From: DATBWZ01 sp036514535
GTDB taxonomy: Bacteria; JAMCPX01; DATBWZ01
Length of the DNA: 15,396 nt
Direction: 5' to 3'
Assembly: GCA_036514535.1 (NCBI GenBank)
Contig: DATBWZ010000009.1
Location: forward strand, 1-15,396
This document shows, piece by piece, positions 13,542-15,396 of the stretch; the stretch's first letter is position 1, and each line of letters opens with the position of its first letter. The notes under the pieces were generated by a model. It did not search any database and was not told where the DNA came from. It worked only from the letters and a program-made list of their open reading frames with translations. The position numbers and the translations under genes are program-made.

Positions 13542-14972
13542 ATGCCTAAAGAGGCTAAATTTCTTTCCGGCGGAGAATGGCGCAGGTCAGCGGATAAATT
13601 TGAAGTAAAAAATCCGTACAATGGAGAAGTGGTTGCTCTGGTCCACAGAGCGGCCGAAAAAGATGCCGAGTTTGCTCTGTCAATGGCAGAGAAAGCCTTT
13701 GAGGAAACAAGACGGCTGCCGGACTACAAAAAATACCGGATATTAAGCACAGTAGCACAGAAAATCACGGAACTGAAGGAAGAGTTTGTAAAAATAATTG
13801 TCCTGGAAGCCGGAAAACCCATCAGGGACGCAAGGGTTGAAGTTGATAGAGCAATAACAACTTTCACTGCTTCAGCAGAAGAGTCAAAAAGGCTTTACGG
13901 AGAATATATTCCCCTTGAATGGAATGAGGGCTCGGAAAGAAGAGCAGGCATTATCAGGCGTTTCCCGCTGGGTATTATACTTGCGATAACTCCATTTAAT
14001 TTCCCGTTGAACCTTGTATGCCATAAGGTCGGTCCAGCGCTTGCCAGCGGAAACGCTATCATTGTCCGGCCTGCATCACAAACGCCCTCTGCGGCCCTGC
14101 TGCTTGGAAAAATTATAGATGAAGCTGGCTGGCCAAAAGGCGGGATCAGCGTTATGCCAAGTTCCACACAACTTGCCGGAAAAATACTCGCTGACCAGAG
14201 GATTAAGAAATTGAGTTTCACCGGCAGCGATGGGGTAGGATGGGCATTAAAACAGAAGGCTTGGGATAAAAAAGTAACCCTGGAACTTGGAGGAAACGCT
14301 GGCGTGATCATACACGAGGATGCCGATTTAGACTACGCTGTCCAGCGGTGCGTCTCCGGGGGCTTCGCCTACGCAGGGCAGTCATGCATATCGGTCCAAA
14401 GGATATTTGTTCATGAGAAAAAACACGATGAATTTGCAAAAAGTTTTATTGAAAGGGTGAAAAAACTCGTGTTAGGAAATCCAATGGACGAAAAAACGGA
14501 TATCGGACCAATGATAGACCTTCCAGCTGCAGAACGGACAGAGGAATGGATAAGAGAAGCGGTAAATGACGGAGCAAAAATTCTCTCCGGAGGCGGCAGA
14601 ACAGACTCCATCCTTGAACCCACCGTCCTCACGAATGTTAAATCCGGGATGAAAGTTTGCACACAGGAGGTATTCGCTCCTGTGGTTACACTTACAAAAT
14701 ATACGGATTTTGATGCAGTTTTGAAAGAGATTAATACCTCCAGGTACGGCTTGCAGACAGGGGTATTCACAAAAGATATAGGAAGGATATTCAAAGCCTT
14801 TGAGGAACTTGAGGTTGGCGGCGTAATAATAAACGATGTTCCGACCTGGCGTTCAGATCCCATGCCCTACGGTGGAGTAAAAAATTCAGGCATGGGTAAA
14901 GAAGGCATACGATTCGCTATTGAGGAAATGACCGACATGCGCATTATGGTGCTTAATCTCAGGAATTCGTAA
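13542..14972 (+). CDS. NAD(P)-dependent aldehyde dehydrogenase (lactaldehyde/GAPN-like branch)
   Basis: A 476-residue ALDH superfamily enzyme that oxidises an aldehyde to an acid (or acyl group) with NAD or NADP in the cytosol. Seen: PFNFPLN with the oxyanion Asn153, nucleotide-site segment IIVRPASQTP (173-182), FTGSDGVG (226-233), catalytic base Glu248 (LELGG), nucleophile Cys282 (GQSCISVQR) and EVFAPV near residue 379. Length is normal. Overall it resembles archaeal and bacterial lactaldehyde dehydrogenases and non-phosphorylating glyceraldehyde-3-phosphate dehydrogenases; the substrate cannot be fixed. Oddity: Arg176 stands where most members have the cofactor-binding Lys (KPA/KPS). There is no recognisable ribosome binding site before the ATG, and the gene starts 12 bp after the ferritin stop, so translation is probably coupled. 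A terminator follows 12 bp past the stop. Confidence 0.9.
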   Translation: MPKEAKFLSGGEWRRSADKFEVKNPYNGEVVALVHRAAEKDAEFALSMAEKAFEETRRLPDYKKYRILSTVAQKITELKEEFVKIIVLEAGKPIRDARVEVDRAITTFTASAEESKRLYGEYIPLEWNEGSERRAGIIRRFPLGIILAITPFNFPLNLVCHKVGPALASGNAIIVRPASQTPSAALLLGKIIDEAGWPKGGISVMPSSTQLAGKILADQRIKKLSFTGSDGVGWALKQKAWDKKVTLELGGNAGVIIHEDADLDYAVQRCVSGGFAYAGQSCISVQRIFVHEKKHDEFAKSFIERVKKLVLGNPMDEKTDIGPMIDLPAAERTEEWIREAVNDGAKILSGGGRTDSILEPTVLTNVKSGMKVCTQEVFAPVVTLTKYTDFDAVLKEINTSRYGLQTGVFTKDIGRIFKAFEELEVGGVIINDVPTWRSDPMPYGGVKNSGMGKEGIRFAIEEMTDMRIMVLNLRNS

Positions 14973-14984
14973 GTTATAACGACA

Positions 14985-15006
14985 GCCTCATTAAGAGGCA
15001 TTTTTT
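14985..15006 (+). terminator. Rho-independent terminator after the aldehyde dehydrogenase gene
   Basis: GCCTC (14985-14989), loop ATTAA, GAGGC (14995-14999), then A and six Ts (15001-15006). The 5-bp stem is G/C-rich and the T tract is on the plus strand only. It overlaps the last codons of the convergent DUF167 gene (ends at 14991), so the terminator sequence is also coding on the other strand. Confidence 0.75.
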
Positions 15007-15266
15007 AATCTTTCAATGACTGCATCATAACTCAGGCTGTTAATTTTTACAGCCTTTTTACTTGAAGTTGTTCCGCTTATTATAAAAACAGATTCCCTGG
15101 AAATACTGAGAACTCTTGCAAGAAATTTTATGAGCCGCTCGTTTGCTTTTCCCTTTTCTGGCAAAGCATTAACCTTAATTTTTAAGAAATCCCGCCTTAT
15201 TTCCACTATGCCGTCATTGTCTGCATTTGGTTTCAGATGAATTTTTAACACACATCCGTCCGGCAT
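14991..15266 (-). CDS. DUF167 (YggU) family protein
   Basis: A 91-residue small alpha/beta protein of family DUF167/YggU, function unknown. Seen: LKIHLKPNADNDGIVEI near the N-terminus, the diagnostic LKIKVNALPEKGKANERLIKFLARVL core (about 28-53), and VFIISGTTSSKKAVKI. Family members usually have PPxxGKAN; here LPEKGKAN keeps the core. The ATG at 15266 is preceded by GAAGGA (about ten bases away), which lies within the 3' end of the upstream glycosyltransferase gene, 7 bp apart, so the two genes are co-transcribed. Its 3' end overlaps the terminator of the convergent aldehyde dehydrogenase unit. Confidence 0.88.
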   Translation of the reverse strand: MPDGCVLKIHLKPNADNDGIVEIRRDFLKIKVNALPEKGKANERLIKFLARVLSISRESVFIISGTTSSKKAVKINSLSYDAVIERLKNAS

Positions 15267-15273
15267 AAAATTA

Positions 15274-15396
15274 CTATCCTTCCCTCAAGACATCCTCATA
15301 AACCCTGTAAATCTTATCTGCCATGAGTTCCTTTGTGAAGTTTTCCTCAACCCTTTTGCGCGCATTCGCTCCAAATCTATCTGCACGCTCCCTGTC
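15274..15396 (-). CDS. Probable GT4-type glycosyltransferase, C-terminal fragment
   Basis: The last 40 codons of a gene entering from the right edge; stop TAG at 15274-15276. The residues (DRERADRFGANARKRVEENF and then TKELMADKIYRVYEDVLREG) match the typical C-terminal helix of family-4 glycosyltransferases, which reads roughly '...ar.rve..fsw..ma..l..vY..ll'. Only this tail is present, so donor, acceptor and exact family cannot be told. It precedes the DUF167 gene by 7 bp on the same strand. Confidence 0.65.
   Translation of the reverse strand, partial: DRERADRFGANARKRVEENFTKELMADKIYRVYEDVLREG

Noticed and set aside
13895..14863. Minus-strand open frames opposite the aldehyde dehydrogenase
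   Set aside because: Ser/Pro-rich low-information translations typical of frames antisense to a conserved gene.
1..15396. CRISPR array, prophage, IS element or anti-phage island
   Set aside because: No regularly spaced repeats, integrase, transposase, terminal inverted repeats or defence-type proteins were seen; the genes are housekeeping or metabolic.

Overview
This window looks like ordinary chromosomal DNA of an uncultured, probably anaerobic or microaerophilic Gram-negative-type bacterium. Base composition is moderately A+T-rich and genes are closely packed, with strong Shine-Dalgarno sites and several near-consensus sigma-70 promoters. The gene mix is two B12-dependent radical SAM proteins, tandem DUF507 proteins, a fused M16 peptidase, a ferritin-like protein, an MTAP-family nucleoside phosphorylase and tRNA genes without encoded CCA. 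This recalls Nitrospirota, Desulfobacterota ('Deltaproteobacteria') or related candidate phyla. That placement is an inference, since no marker gene fixes the taxonomy. I see no phage, IS element, CRISPR array or plasmid signature.

Left half (1-8457), all on the minus strand. Reading in the direction of transcription: two B12-binding-type radical SAM proteins (8457-7063, 6997-5618); a chaperone/protease cluster dnaJ - htpX - ClpA/ClpC-like HSP100 ATPase (5538-1176) behind a TTGACA-N17-TATATT promoter; then an ABC ATPase and the start of its ABC-2 permease (1085-1, cut by the window edge), separated from the HSP100 gene by a terminator-like hairpin and a possible promoter of its own.

Centre (8458-8902). 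A divergent intergenic region holds one promoter facing the radical SAM genes and a good promoter (TTGCCA-N17-TAAAAT) facing a tRNA-Lys(TTT)/tRNA-Glu(TTC) pair.

Right half, plus strand (8903-14972). A double-length M16 zinc peptidase, an MTAP/PNP-family phosphorylase and two DUF507 proteins form a tightly packed, overlapping run. Next comes a ferritin-like protein behind a perfect TTGACA-N17-TATAAT promoter, followed 12 bp later by an NAD(P)-dependent aldehyde dehydrogenase. That unit ends in a rho-independent terminator shared with the convergent minus-strand genes: a DUF167/YggU protein and the C-terminal tail of a probable glycosyltransferase.

I did not find a clearly new defence, mobile or RNA system. 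The most interesting points are: the dnaJ-htpX-HSP100 cluster, whose HSP100 lacks the usual D2 pore-loop aromatic but keeps a plausible ClpP-docking tripeptide; the near-leaderless dnaJ promoter; the paired radical SAM paralogs lacking the cobalamin His motif; the two competing starts of the M16 peptidase (secreted versus cytosolic form); and a phosphorylase whose base-pocket residues point to 6-oxopurines rather than methylthioadenosine.
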